33,120 bases of DNA, taken from assembly GCA_025351875.1 (NCBI GenBank), contig JANXVA010000078.1, forward strand, positions 1 through 33,120, written 5' to 3'. The notes beneath the pieces are model-generated. The model was not told where the DNA came from. It did no database searches and worked only from the letters and a program-made list of their open reading frames with translations. Shown here in pieces: positions 7,227-15,558 of the stretch (within the stretch, counting starts at the first letter, position 1; each line of letters opens with the position of its first letter). The position numbers and the translations under genes are program-made. The stretch is from Myxococcales bacterium (GTDB taxonomy: Bacteria > Myxococcota_A > Polyangia > Polyangiales > Polyangiaceae).

Positions 7227-9704
7227 ATGACTGAACCGCAGCTGCCCGCGCGCGCACGCGTCGTCGTCGTCGGAGGTGGCATCATTGGCTGCTCCGTCGC
7301 CTACCACCTCGCTCACATGGGCTGGAAGGACGTCGTGCTGCTCGAGCGCGACCGCTTGACCTCGGGGACCACGTGGCATGCGGCCGGGCTCATGGTGACC
7401 TTCGGGTCGACCTCCGAGACGTCGACGGAGATGCGGAAGTACACGCGCGACCTCTACAGCAAGCTCGAGGCCGAGACCGAGCAGTCCACCGGCTGGAAGC
7501 CCGTCGGCTTCATCGAGGTTGCGGCCGAGCCCGACCGTCTCGAGGAGTACCGGCGCGTCTCCGCGTTCAACCGCTACTGCGGCGTCGACGTGCACGAGAT
7601 CAGCAGCGCGGAGGTGAAGGATCTCTTTCCGCTCGCGCGCACCGAGGACATCCTCGCCGGCTTCTACGTCAAGGAGGACGGTCGCGCCGACCCCGTCGGC
7701 TGCACGATGGCGCTCGCGAAGGGCGCGCGCATGCAGGGCGCGAAGATCATCGAGAACTGCGCGGTGACGGGCATCCTGAAGAAGCGCGGCGCCGTCACCG
7801 GCGTGCGAACACCCTACGGAGACATCGAAGCAGAGTACGTCGTCAACTGCGCCGGCATGTGGGCGCGTCAGCTCGGCGCGATGTCGGGCGTGAACATCCC
7901 GAACCAGAGCGCGGAGCACTACTACCTCATCACCGAGAAGATCGCGGGGATGTCCGCGTCGTTCCCGGTGCTCGAGGATCCGGAATCGCACGGCTACTTT
8001 CGCGAGGAGGTGGGGGGGCTGATGATCGGCCTCTTCGAGCCGGTCTGCGCGCCGTGGAAGGTGTCGGGAGTGCCCGAGGACTTCTCTTTCGGTGAGATCA
8101 CGCCCGACTGGGACCGCATGGGACCCTACGTCGAGAAGGCGATGAAGCGCGTGCCGATCTCGCTCGAGACGGGCGTGCGCAAGTTCTTCTGCGGACCGGA
8201 GAGCTTCACGCCGGATCTCCAGCCGATCGTCGGCGAGGCGCCGGAGCTCAAGAACTACTTCGTCGCGGCGGGCCTCAACTCGATCGGCATCCTCACCGGC
8301 GGCGGGCTCGGCCGCGTGATGGCGCACTGGATCATCAACGGTCGCCCCGACGTCGATGTCACCGGCATGAACATCGACCGCCTGCACACGTACCAGGCGA
8401 ACCCCGAATACCGGAGGACGCGCACGGTCGAGTCGCTCGGCATGGTCTACCAGTGCCACTACCCGACGCGCTCGATGATGACGGCGCGCGGCGCGAAGAA
8501 GTCGGCGCTGCATGATCGCCTGGCCGCGAAGGGCGCCTATTTTCGCGACGTCAGCGGCTGGGAGGGCGCAGACTGGTACGCGCCGCACGGCGTGGAGCCC
8601 AAGGTCGAGAGGCTGTCGTGGGGCCGCCAGGAGTGGTTCCCGTACTGGCAGGCCGAGCACGAGGCCGCGCGCAACGGCGTCATCCTCATGGACATGTCGT
8701 TCATGGCGAAGTTCATCGTGCAGGGGCGCGATGCCGGCAGGATTCTCAACTACATCTCTGCGAACAACGTCGACGGGCCCACGGGCATGATCACGTACAC
8801 CCAGTGGCTCGACGGCGCAGGGAAGCTCCAGGCCGACCTCACCGTCACGAAGCTCGCCGACGACAAGTTCTGGGTCGTGGCCTCCGACACGGCGCATCGC
8901 CACGTCGAGACGTGGATGAAGCGCCACATCGAGGCGGACGCTCCGGGCTCGCTCGGCGCGCACGCGTTCGTGACGGACGTGACGTCTGGCTACGCGCAGA
9001 TCAACGTGCAGGGCCCGCGCTCGCGCGAGCTGCTCCAGTCGATCACGTCGCACGATCTCTCGAACGAGGCGTTTCCGTTCCGCAGCGCGCACGAGATCGA
9101 CATCGGCTTCGCGCGCGCGCTCTGCGTGCGGATCACGTATCTCGGTGAGCTCGGCTACGAGCTCTACGTCCCCACCGAGCAAGCCACGCACGTCTACGAC
9201 CGGCTCACCGACGCCGGTACGCACTTCGGCCTCCGTCACGCCGGGCTCAAGGCGCTCGCGAGCCTGCGCATGGAGAAGGGCTATCGCGACTACGGGCACG
9301 ACATCGACAACACCGACTCCGTGCTCGAGGCTGGCCTCGGCTTCGCAGTCGACCTGAAGAAGCCGGGCGGCTTCCTCGGCAAGGAGGCCGTCGAGGCGAA
9401 GAAGGCGGCGGGCCCGATGACGCGTCGGATCGTGCAGATCCTCCTGAAGGATCCGGAGCCGATGCTCTATCACGCAGAGATCGTGCGACGGAACGGCAAG
9501 GCCGTCGGCTACATCCGCGCGGCGTCGTACGGGTTCACGGTGGGCGGCGCCGTCGGCCTCGCGATGATCGAGGCGGGTGAGCCCGTGAACGCGAAGTACT
9601 TCGAGGAGGGGACGTGGGAGGTCGAGATCGCAGGCAAGAACCATCCGGCCATCGCCTCGATGAAGCCCCTCTACGACCCGACGAACGAGAAGGTGAAGTG
9701 CTGA
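7227..9704 (+). CDS. FAD-dependent oxidoreductase with C-terminal GcvT domain (sarcosine/dimethylglycine dehydrogenase family)
   Basis: 825 residues. The N-terminal half is a DAO-type FAD domain with the dinucleotide motif VVVVGGGIIGCSVAYHL (about 12-28) and the sequence SGTTWHAAGL, whose His51 aligns with the His that binds FAD covalently in dimethylglycine dehydrogenases. The second half is a GcvT-like folate-binding aminomethyltransferase module (ARNGVILMDMSFMAKFIVQG onward, ending with GKNHPAIASMKPLYDP). Such enzymes oxidatively demethylate N-methylated glycines and hand the C1 unit to tetrahydrofolate; the exact substrate is not resolved. The track start at 7122 lies inside the remains of the neighbouring protease gene. 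I chose ATG 7227, which starts just before the Rossmann strand and follows a TATAGT box. No glycine-betaine pathway genes are adjacent. Confidence 0.93.
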   Translation: MTEPQLPARARVVVVGGGIIGCSVAYHLAHMGWKDVVLLERDRLTSGTTWHAAGLMVTFGSTSETSTEMRKYTRDLYSKLEAETEQSTGWKPVGFIEVAAEPDRLEEYRRVSAFNRYCGVDVHEISSAEVKDLFPLARTEDILAGFYVKEDGRADPVGCTMALAKGARMQGAKIIENCAVTGILKKRGAVTGVRTPYGDIEAEYVVNCAGMWARQLGAMSGVNIPNQSAEHYYLITEKIAGMSASFPVLEDPESHGYFREEVGGLMIGLFEPVCAPWKVSGVPEDFSFGEITPDWDRMGPYVEKAMKRVPISLETGVRKFFCGPESFTPDLQPIVGEAPELKNYFVAAGLNSIGILTGGGLGRVMAHWIINGRPDVDVTGMNIDRLHTYQANPEYRRTRTVESLGMVYQCHYPTRSMMTARGAKKSALHDRLAAKGAYFRDVSGWEGADWYAPHGVEPKVERLSWGRQEWFPYWQAEHEAARNGVILMDMSFMAKFIVQGRDAGRILNYISANNVDGPTGMITYTQWLDGAGKLQADLTVTKLADDKFWVVASDTAHRHVETWMKRHIEADAPGSLGAHAFVTDVTSGYAQINVQGPRSRELLQSITSHDLSNEAFPFRSAHEIDIGFARALCVRITYLGELGYELYVPTEQATHVYDRLTDAGTHFGLRHAGLKALASLRMEKGYRDYGHDIDNTDSVLEAGLGFAVDLKKPGGFLGKEAVEAKKAAGPMTRRIVQILLKDPEPMLYHAEIVRRNGKAVGYIRAASYGFTVGGAVGLAMIEAGEPVNAKYFEEGTWEVEIAGKNHPAIASMKPLYDPTNEKVKC

Positions 9705-9706
9705 GC

Positions 9707-9762
9707 TCGAGCCGCGTGACTCACGCGCAGGTGGTCACAGCGACCTGACTCACGCGGGCTCG
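9707..9762. terminator. Nested GC-rich inverted repeats between convergent genes
   Basis: CGCGTGACTCACGCG at 9713-9727 is a perfect dyad (7-bp arms, 1-nt centre). Outer arms CGAGCCGCGTGA and TCACGCGGGCTCG can pair with one bulge. There is no T-run. Lying in the 71-nt gap between two convergent genes, it is a likely bidirectional terminator. The core GTGACTCAC recurs in the dyad at 18839-18869. Confidence 0.5.
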
Positions 9763-9775
9763 TGCGGCGAGGCAC

Positions 9776-10849
9776 TCACGGCAGGTCGACGCACGTAGCG
9801 CTGCCGAGGCCGTCGCGCGGCTCGGCCCAGAAGCGATAGGGCGTGAACCAGAAGCCTGCGTCGATGCCGACCGAGGCCTGGCGCCAGGAGCCCATGACGT
9901 AGCCCCAGTCACGGAGCGAGCGCTGGTCCGGGGTGCCCATCAGCAGCTCGAAGCCGGTCGCATCCTGCAGGTAGGTCGATTGCAGCCAGTCGTCGGTGAG
10001 AAGATAGGCAGCGCGCGCGCCGATCGCGTGCATCCAGCGGCCGCTGTTCCTGAGATTCGTGTGCGTGTGCTCGGCGCATGGCTCGACGAGGATCCGCTCC
10101 GGCGCGATGTGCTCGCGGCACTCGAGCAGCTGCATCATCGCGAAGGCCTCGATGACGCGCGAGTGGACGGCGCCGCCCGTGACGATCGCGACGGGCGCGA
10201 CCCCGCCTCGCAGCGCATCGGCCGCGCGGGCCGTGCGGACGGGGAGAACGCCGAGCCGCCCGAGATCGCCGTCCGCGAGGTCCTTGCACGTGTGGCCAGG
10301 GAGGAAGCTCGCGAGCGCCGTGTCGTTCTGCTCGAGCACCCCGTGCCCCGGAATCACGAGCGCGGAGTAGGGATAGATCGTCGACTCCCTCGCGATCGCG
10401 CGGAGGGCGCGCGCGTTCTGGCGCTGCGCGGTCCTGCGCTGGTCGGGGGTAAGCGAGCAAGGGAAGAGCTTCGAGGGCGCCGCCACCGGGAGCGCGTCGA
10501 GCTCGTCGGCGAGCGCCTCGAGCCTCGCGCGCGCGCTCGGGGCGGGGAAGCCGCACCCGCGCGGCGGTTGCCCGACCGACACCTTGCGACCCTCGTGGGT
10601 CACCGGGGTGAAACATGCATCTTGCACGTTACTCTCCGGGAACGAGACGTGGGTGATCGCCCACTCGTCGCGACCGACGATCGACGTGTGCCAGCTGCCG
10701 CACATCGTCGCGAGCGAGGGCGCATCGCCTCTGCCACCGAGCCGCCCGAACCTCGCGTCGTTCGCGGTGAACGCGGGCAATGGCTCGCGCATCCCGCACC
10801 CGAAGAGGAGGAGCGCGACCGCCATGATCCCTGCCGCGAATCTCCCCAC
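9776..10849 (-). CDS. DUF218/YdcF-like lipoprotein
   Basis: About 357 residues from the GTG at 10849. The track's longer N terminus is an Arg/Gly-rich shadow. The N terminus MGRFAAGIMAVALLLFGCG is a short lipoprotein signal with the lipid Cys in LLFGC; an ATG at 10825 is an alternative start. The central and C-terminal parts show the DUF218 pattern: YSALVIPGHG, later APVAIVTGGAVHS, then an acidic/His segment VEPCAEHTHTNLRNS and YLLTDDWLQSTY. DUF218 proteins are linked in some bacteria to envelope carbohydrate or vancomycin-related functions, but the biochemical role is not settled. It converges with the FAD-GcvT gene and diverges from the small lipoprotein at 10906 with a 56-nt gap. Confidence 0.75.
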   Translation of the reverse strand: MGRFAAGIMAVALLLFGCGMREPLPAFTANDARFGRLGGRGDAPSLATMCGSWHTSIVGRDEWAITHVSFPESNVQDACFTPVTHEGRKVSVGQPPRGCGFPAPSARARLEALADELDALPVAAPSKLFPCSLTPDQRRTAQRQNARALRAIARESTIYPYSALVIPGHGVLEQNDTALASFLPGHTCKDLADGDLGRLGVLPVRTARAADALRGGVAPVAIVTGGAVHSRVIEAFAMMQLLECREHIAPERILVEPCAEHTHTNLRNSGRWMHAIGARAAYLLTDDWLQSTYLQDATGFELLMGTPDQRSLRDWGYVMGSWRQASVGIDAGFWFTPYRFWAEPRDGLGSATCVDLP

Positions 10850-10891
10850 CGCCCCATCGCTTACCGCAAGCCTCTCGCCGCCGCCATCCTG

Positions 10892-10897
10892 TAGCCT
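10892..10897 (+). promoter_or_regulatory. Putative -10 element (TAGCCT), leaderless type
   Basis: TAGCCT ends 8 nt before the ATG at 10906. The intervening CCGGCCCC has no ribosome binding site. This fits the TAnnnT pattern seen at several starts in this window. Confidence 0.35.
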
Positions 10898-10905
10898 CCG
10901 GCCCC

Positions 10906-11421
10906 ATGCGCCGCGCGCTCCCCCTCGCTCTCCTCCTCGCGTGCACACCCTCCCGCGAGCCAACCACGTCCGCGGGCACGGACGCCGGCCCCCCCTCTCT
11001 CTCCCACGTGCCCGTGCCCGTGCCCGTGCCCGTGCCCCATCCCCCCTCGACACCAGCACCCACCGCCACGCCTCCTCCCGAGGAAACGCCTCCCTCCGTC
11101 AAGCTCGCCACCATCGGCATGCACGTCGGCGGCGGCCCCTACGACGAGCCGACGAAGGAGCCGATGAAGCGCTCCGTCGAGCCGCGCTTCCCCGACCTCG
11201 CGCGCTGCTGGAAGCACGTCATCAAGCTGGCCCCCACGGACGTCGGCGTCGATCTGGTGATCGAAGCGACTGGAGGGCGCGCGCGCGTGTCGAATCCGCG
11301 CACGTCCGTGACGAGCGAGGGCTTCGTGCCGTGTGTCGTCGCGTTCTTCGAGACCGTCGACTTCCAGAAGCCCAAGAACGGCAAGACCGTCGTGAGCTAT
11401 TCGGTCCGCTTCACGCCCTGA
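10906..11421 (+). CDS. Small lipoprotein with AgmX/PglI-like C-terminal domain
   Basis: 171 residues. The signal MRRALPLALLLAC gives a lipid-anchored Cys13. A low-complexity Pro/Thr-rich linker (about 14-65) contains a VPVPVPVPVP run. The C-terminal domain (about 66-171) has PRFPDLARCWKHVIKLAP, then VGVDLVIEATGGRARVSNP and CVVAFFETVDFQKPKNGKT. This resembles the TonB-C/AgmX-type domain common in myxobacterial envelope proteins, where a central Cys pairs with a second one near the end. Its role is probably in the cell envelope; no enzyme motif is visible. The convergent neighbour ends 4 nt away. Confidence 0.7.
   Translation: MRRALPLALLLACTPSREPTTSAGTDAGPPSLSHVPVPVPVPVPHPPSTPAPTATPPPEETPPSVKLATIGMHVGGGPYDEPTKEPMKRSVEPRFPDLARCWKHVIKLAPTDVGVDLVIEATGGRARVSNPRTSVTSEGFVPCVVAFFETVDFQKPKNGKTVVSYSVRFTP
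11008..11037 (+). repeat. Hexanucleotide tandem repeat (GTGCCC x5)
   Basis: Five exact GTGCCC units lie inside the linker of the lipoprotein gene and encode alternating Val-Pro. Copy-number change would keep the reading frame, so it would alter linker length rather than switch the gene off. Confidence 0.85.
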
Positions 11422-11425
11422 GCGT

Positions 11426-11797
11426 TCACACGAGGGCGATGGCGCCGTAGCGCACCAGGTCGTCGATCGCCTCGAGCCCGGAGACCTCGTCGAGCCGGCA
11501 CGCGTCGAGGATCTGCTCGAGGGTACGGCGGCCGTCGACGTGGGACACGAAGAGGCGGCATCGGTCGTCGAGCGGCAGCGAGAGGACCTCGTCGGGGCGC
11601 ATGCGCACCCTGGGTACGATGTTTCCGAAGAGGCTCGACTCGGCGTGGGCCTCTGGCGTCAGCACGAGCCACTCGGGCTCGCGCGCGATGAGCTGCTCGG
11701 GCGGATCGTCGTAGATGGGGATCAGACCTCCGAACGGGTCGTCGGGCTCGATCTCCCCACGTGCGATGGCGAGCAGGCGCTCGTCCACCTTCGTCAT
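11426..11797 (-). CDS. Conserved-looking small acidic protein, function unknown
   Basis: 123 residues from the ATG at 11797. The C terminus has the pattern DDRCRLFVSHVDGRRTLEQI followed by LDEVSGLEAIDDLVRYGAIAL. This looks like the short helical regulatory module often found at the end of myxobacterial signalling proteins, similar in spirit to a PqqD-like or winged-helix segment. The N-terminal half (ARGEIEPDDPFGGLIPIYDD) is acidic. There is no signal peptide or membrane segment, so it is likely cytoplasmic. The open frame continues upstream with plausible protein (ITIELRVRVPPEAEYLAGPP). A GTG at 11953 would give 175 residues, and neither start has a clear ribosome site. The 461-residue version in the track is mostly shadow of the next gene. 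It ends 4 nt from the convergent lipoprotein gene. Confidence 0.6.
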   Translation of the reverse strand: MTKVDERLLAIARGEIEPDDPFGGLIPIYDDPPEQLIAREPEWLVLTPEAHAESSLFGNIVPRVRMRPDEVLSLPLDDRCRLFVSHVDGRRTLEQILDACRLDEVSGLEAIDDLVRYGAIALV

Positions 11798-12022
11798 TCG
11801 TCTGGTGGGCGGACCGGCGAGGTACTCCGCCTCCGGGGGTACCCGCACGCGCAGCTCGATCGTGATCTCGTCGTCGCTTTCCGCCTCGGGCGCGCGCTCT
11901 TTCTGGCTGCTCCTGTCACGGTGGAGAATCTCCCTCGTGGATCGGAACGGCACAGCGCCGCGGACCTTGAGCCGATTTAGACAGGTCCCGCAGGAGGCTG
12001 CTCCTGTCGCGAACTTTGCCCG

Positions 12023-13279
12023 ATGGCGAGGCTCGTGCATCCTCCGCCGGTGTTGCGGCTCACCGCGTTCGCGCTCGCGTCTCTCGCTCTCGTCGCGTGC
12101 GCAGGCCCGCGCGTCGCGGTGACGCCCAAGCCCGTCCACACGACCGCTGCCCCGGTCGCAGCCGTTGCGGCCACGCCCGCGCCCGCGTCGCCACCGGGGC
12201 ACTGGTACTTCGAGTGGCTCTCCGCCGACGGCACGCGCGCGCTCCTGCGCCGGCTCGACGGCGAGGCCCGCTCCACGCTGCAGACACGCGTGGTCGATGT
12301 CGAGACGAAGCACGTGCTCGTGGAGGACGCATTCCCCGAGCTCGGCAAGCTGCCGACGGCGACGATCGGCCGGAAGCCCAACGAGGTCGCCGAGCTGATG
12401 GGCCGGCTCGCTGCGCCGACCTTCGCCGACGATCTCGTGCGCGGCGCGAGCATGGCGGAAGCCTTCCCGTTCGGCTCGTGCGGCCGCCTCTCCACATCGC
12501 CCCAAGGCGGCGCGATCGCGTTCAACGCGGGCGACTGGCTCTACGTTGCCGACAGCCGCGGCCACGTGCAGAAGCGGCTGACGACGCAGGCGGCGTACGA
12601 CCCGCGCTTCACGCCGGACGGACGGAACCTCCTCTTCCGGCGCGCGACGGGCACCATCGACAAGGTCCGCGCGAAGTACGAGCTCTTCATCATGCCGACG
12701 GATCTGTCGTCGGCGCCGAGGCTCCTCGGCGGGACCGCGGGCGCGCGTGACCGGTTCGCGATCGACGCCGAGGGTGGCGTGGCGGTCGTCGTCGCGTCGC
12801 AGGAGCCGCACATCAAGACATGCGTGCTCTCGATCGGGCTCAAGGCTCCCTTCGCGGTGAAGAAGCTCGCGTGCATCGACGGCGGTGAGCAGCTCGTCGA
12901 CTCGACGCTCTCGCCCAACGGGCGCTGGGCGGCAGTGACGACGCAGAAGGCCGCGAAGGACTCTCCGTCAGGCTTCGAGTGGAGGCTACGTGCGGTGTCG
13001 CTCGCGACCGGGAAGGTGGCGCTCGACGAGCCCGCAGAGCCGGGGCTCCTCGTGCGTGCGGTCAGCGATGCCGGGCTCCTCGTGCAGAGCGGGGGTGGGG
13101 GGATGGTCGCCGGGATCATCGGGGAGCCGAGGGTGGTGGTCGACGACCTCGTGGCGAAGACGAAGCGGACGCTCCGGCGCCCCGTCGAGCTCGGTCATCG
13201 GGGCTTCTTTCGCAGCGCGACCGAGCTCGTCGTCGTGCGCGGCGGCTCGGTCGCCGTCGTCGATCTCGCGCAGGATTAG
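12023..13279 (+). CDS. Putative beta-propeller (TolB/PD40-like) lipoprotein
   Basis: 418 residues. The signal peptide ends in LALVACAG, so Cys26 is the likely lipidation site. A short Pro/Ala/Thr linker (to about residue 57) follows. The remainder has repeated blade-like strands typical of PD40/TolB propellers: AAYDPRFTPDGRNLLFRRATG, DSTLSPNGRWAAVTTQ and SRGHVQKRLTTQ. No catalytic residues are recognisable. Such proteins usually bind partners in the periplasm. The ATG at 12023 has no strong ribosome site, and internal GTGs (for example 12050) would still leave a complete lipobox. It is followed by an inverted repeat at 13288-13317 and the convergent peptidase gene. Confidence 0.7.
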   Translation: MARLVHPPPVLRLTAFALASLALVACAGPRVAVTPKPVHTTAAPVAAVAATPAPASPPGHWYFEWLSADGTRALLRRLDGEARSTLQTRVVDVETKHVLVEDAFPELGKLPTATIGRKPNEVAELMGRLAAPTFADDLVRGASMAEAFPFGSCGRLSTSPQGGAIAFNAGDWLYVADSRGHVQKRLTTQAAYDPRFTPDGRNLLFRRATGTIDKVRAKYELFIMPTDLSSAPRLLGGTAGARDRFAIDAEGGVAVVVASQEPHIKTCVLSIGLKAPFAVKKLACIDGGEQLVDSTLSPNGRWAAVTTQKAAKDSPSGFEWRLRAVSLATGKVALDEPAEPGLLVRAVSDAGLLVQSGGGGMVAGIIGEPRVVVDDLVAKTKRTLRRPVELGHRGFFRSATELVVVRGGSVAVVDLAQD

Positions 13280-13287
13280 ACGTCAGA

Positions 13288-13317
13288 GCGAGCCGTTCAC
13301 TTCGGCGCTCGGCTCGC
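13288..13317. terminator. Inverted repeat between convergent genes
   Basis: GCGAGCCG and CGGCTCGC are perfect 8-bp arms around a 14-nt loop. They lie exactly in the 40-nt gap between two gene 3' ends. There is no T-run, as expected at this GC content. It is a likely bidirectional terminator. Confidence 0.5.
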
Positions 13318-13319
13318 GA

Positions 13320-14828
13320 TCACTCGGCCGGGCAGGACGTCTTGGTCGGTGGCTTCGACGGGTCGAGGAGGAACTGCGTGACGACGTCACGAACACACGA
13401 GCTGTGGAGCGCCGCCGCGTGGCCGTCGCCCTCGTACGTGAGGACACTCGAGCCGTTTCCGAGCTGACTCACCAGCTCCGCGCCCTGCGCATATCCGGTG
13501 ATCGGATCGAACCGGCCGGAGATCACGAGAGCCTTTGGTGCCGCAGCCGCGTTCACTGCCACACGCGCGCCCGAACGCGCGTGCGGCCACCCCGCGCAGA
13601 GCGCCCAAGGGAGGAGCGCCGCCACTCCTCGTGGGTGCGCGACTCGCTGCGCTGCGGCGAAGGTCTGGAACGCATCGACCGTAGGCACGGCGCTGAACGG
13701 CTGATCGAGACACGCGATCGCGAGAAGCCCCAGCACCGTCGTGTCGTAGTGGGCGTCGGCGGTGCGACCCATCAAGGCGTCGGCTCCGACGAGGAGCTTC
13801 GTGGCGTCACCGGCCTCTGCCGCCGCGAGCTCGGAGGCGAGCCCACGCCAGTCCGCCGTGCGAAGACCGTCGGCGAGCGCGAAGTGCAGATCGACGAGCG
13901 ACAGCCTGCGCGCGCCCGCGGCGAGCCCGCCCTCGGTCTTCGCCTTCGCCACGAGCGTATCGAGCCGCTGGCCGACGGCCGCGGGATCTGCGCTGGTTGC
14001 TCCCGTCCCCCGCAGCGCGCAGGCGGCGTCGCGCGCGCAGGCCTCGAAGAATCTCGCGAAGCCGAGCTCGTAGCTCGCGCCCTGCTCGGCGATGTCGCCC
14101 TCGAGATCCCGAGCCAGCACCGTCGCCGAATCGAGCGCGAAGGCACGAACGCGGTCGGGAAAGAGCGTCGCGTAGGTCGCGCCGAGCCAGGTGCCGTACG
14201 AGAAGCCGAGGTAGTTCAGCTTCTCCTCGCCGAGCGCCTCGCGGATCCGGTCGAGATCGCGCGCCGCGTTCTCGGTGTTCATCGTGCGGAGCACGCGTGC
14301 GTCGGCCTTTGCGAGGCAGCCTCCGAGCAACGCGGTGCGAAGCTCGGTCACCGCCTGGAGGGAGCCGGGCGTCTCGAGCGTGAGATCGGTGCTGCGGAGT
14401 CGCTCGAAGAGCGCGTCGTCGCTGCAAGCGATGGGTGCGCTGCGCCCGATGCCGCGCCAGTCGAACGTGACGACGTCGAACCTCGTGGTCGCCTCGGAGA
14501 AAGCTGCGCTCAGGACGGGATACGTCGTGGCGAGCCGCTCGACGAACGCCTGCCCGGGGCCGCCCGGATTGACGACCACCGCACCGAGCCGCGCGGCGGG
14601 GTCCTTCGCCGGCGCTCGCAAAAGGGCGATCGAGATCTTCGCGCCCCCGGGGTCGGCGTAGTCGACAGGCACGTCGACCGTCGCGCACTCGTAGTCGCCC
14701 TCGCAAGGCGTGAAGGTGACTCGCTTGCTCGTTGCGCCGCCGTCCGAAGATCCGCAGGCCGCTCCGAGCACGGCGGACGCCATGATCGCCAGCACTGCAC
14801 CCCTCGCGCCGCGGCTTGCCCTCGTCAT
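13320..14828 (-). CDS. Secreted TAP-like alpha/beta hydrolase (tripeptidyl aminopeptidase family), lipoprotein
   Basis: 502 residues. The lipoprotein signal ends in LGAACGSS (Cys25). VVNPGGPGQAFVE forms the oxyanion region and FDVVTFDWRGIGRS the next strand. The nucleophile elbow is YLGFSYGTWLG (Ser210). Near the C terminus ALVISGRFDPITGYAQG carries the acid Asp, and TYEGDGHAAALHSSC carries the catalytic His. This is the layout of the SlpD/SlpE/TAP-type secreted aminopeptidases (S33-like with a TAP C-terminal domain), which clip short peptides from N termini; the substrate here is not known. The ATG is 1 nt after the stop of the NarL-type regulator, so the two are almost certainly co-transcribed. 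This ties an exported peptidase to the two-component system. Confidence 0.88.
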   Translation of the reverse strand: MTRASRGARGAVLAIMASAVLGAACGSSDGGATSKRVTFTPCEGDYECATVDVPVDYADPGGAKISIALLRAPAKDPAARLGAVVVNPGGPGQAFVERLATTYPVLSAAFSEATTRFDVVTFDWRGIGRSAPIACSDDALFERLRSTDLTLETPGSLQAVTELRTALLGGCLAKADARVLRTMNTENAARDLDRIREALGEEKLNYLGFSYGTWLGATYATLFPDRVRAFALDSATVLARDLEGDIAEQGASYELGFARFFEACARDAACALRGTGATSADPAAVGQRLDTLVAKAKTEGGLAAGARRLSLVDLHFALADGLRTADWRGLASELAAAEAGDATKLLVGADALMGRTADAHYDTTVLGLLAIACLDQPFSAVPTVDAFQTFAAAQRVAHPRGVAALLPWALCAGWPHARSGARVAVNAAAAPKALVISGRFDPITGYAQGAELVSQLGNGSSVLTYEGDGHAAALHSSCVRDVVTQFLLDPSKPPTKTSCPAE

Positions 14829-14829
14829 G

Positions 14830-15492
14830 TCACGCGAGACGGTACGCGGTCGTGACCGCTTCGGCCTTCGAGCAGACGTGGAGCTTCCGGTACATCGCCC
14901 GCACGTGATGGCGGACGGTGTTGACGCTCATCGAGAGCATGCGCGCCACATCTTCGTAGGTCGCGCCCTTCGCGAAGAGCTCGATGATCTCGCGCTCGCG
15001 ATCGGTGAGATCGGAGGCATCGGGCGAGCCGTCGTGCGCGGCCACCACACCGGCGCTCGGGGTCGGAGCGAGTCCGCGACCCCTGAAATCGTCGAGCAGT
15101 CTCCGCGCGATGGTCGGCGAGATCGGCGCGCCGCCATCTCGCAGGATCGCGAGCGACTCCGCCACGCGCGTCGCCGCGTCACCCTTCAGCAGGTACCCCG
15201 AGGCGCCCGCCGCGAGAGCCTTGTAGACGTTGTCGTCGTCGTCCCAGACGGTGAGGATGAGGACGGCCATCTGCTTCTCGACGGCGAGCTGGATGAGCGG
15301 GATCGAGCTGCCGTCCGAGAGCTGCAGATCGAAGACACCGATCGTTGCGCCCGAGCTCTCGATCGCCTTCTTGCCGGAGACCACGTCTCCAGCCTGCGCG
15401 ACGACCGTGAAAGCGCCGTCGCTTTCGATCTGCCGCACGACCCCCCGCCGGATCATGGGGTCGTCTTCGAGCACGAGAACCGCGTCCGTCAC
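14830..15492 (-). CDS. NarL/LuxR-family response regulator
   Basis: 220 residues from the GTG at 15492; the track adds 12 unlikely residues. The receiver has Glu9-Asp10-Asp11, phosphoacceptor Asp55 in IGVFDLQLSDG, Thr81 and Lys103 (LLKGD). The C-terminal LuxR-type helix-turn-helix is clear: LTDREREIIELFAKGATYED, then VARMLSMSVNTVRHHVRAMYRKL. It should bind DNA as a dimer after phosphorylation. It is divergent from a kinase whose last module is a HisKA_3-type (NarX/DesK class) transmitter, the class that normally pairs with NarL-type regulators. The downstream gene, 1 nt away, is the TAP-like peptidase. There is no ribosome binding site, but TATACT lies 8 nt before the GTG, suggesting a leaderless mRNA. 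Confidence 0.93.
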   Translation of the reverse strand: MTDAVLVLEDDPMIRRGVVRQIESDGAFTVVAQAGDVVSGKKAIESSGATIGVFDLQLSDGSSIPLIQLAVEKQMAVLILTVWDDDDNVYKALAAGASGYLLKGDAATRVAESLAILRDGGAPISPTIARRLLDDFRGRGLAPTPSAGVVAAHDGSPDASDLTDREREIIELFAKGATYEDVARMLSMSVNTVRHHVRAMYRKLHVCSKAEAVTTAYRLA

Positions 15493-15500
15493 AGGTCCGA

Positions 15501-15528
15501 AGTATACTGTGGCCTCAGGCCATCGCAA
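15501..15528. promoter_or_regulatory. Divergent promoter with palindromes between regulator and kinase genes
   Basis: AGTATACT (15501-15508) is palindromic and supplies TATACT on both strands. On the minus strand TTGCGA (15528-15523), a 16-nt spacer and TATACT form a good housekeeping-type promoter for the regulator gene, with the GTG 8 nt downstream. The spacer contains the perfect dyad TGGCCT-C-AGGCCA (15510-15522), well placed for an operator. For the kinase, TATACT lies about 50 nt upstream of its GTG. Confidence 0.55.
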
Positions 15529-15558
15529 TCGTCAGAGTCCGGAAATCGTGGGTAAATC

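Noticed and set aside
7146-9644. 832-residue minus-strand ORF opposite the FAD-GcvT gene
   Set aside because: Antisense shadow: Arg/His/Val-rich repetitive composition, while the plus frame has clear FAD and GcvT motifs.
11954-12811. N-terminal extension of the small unknown protein (461-residue version)
   Set aside because: This part is antisense to the propeller-like lipoprotein gene and lacks protein-like patterns.
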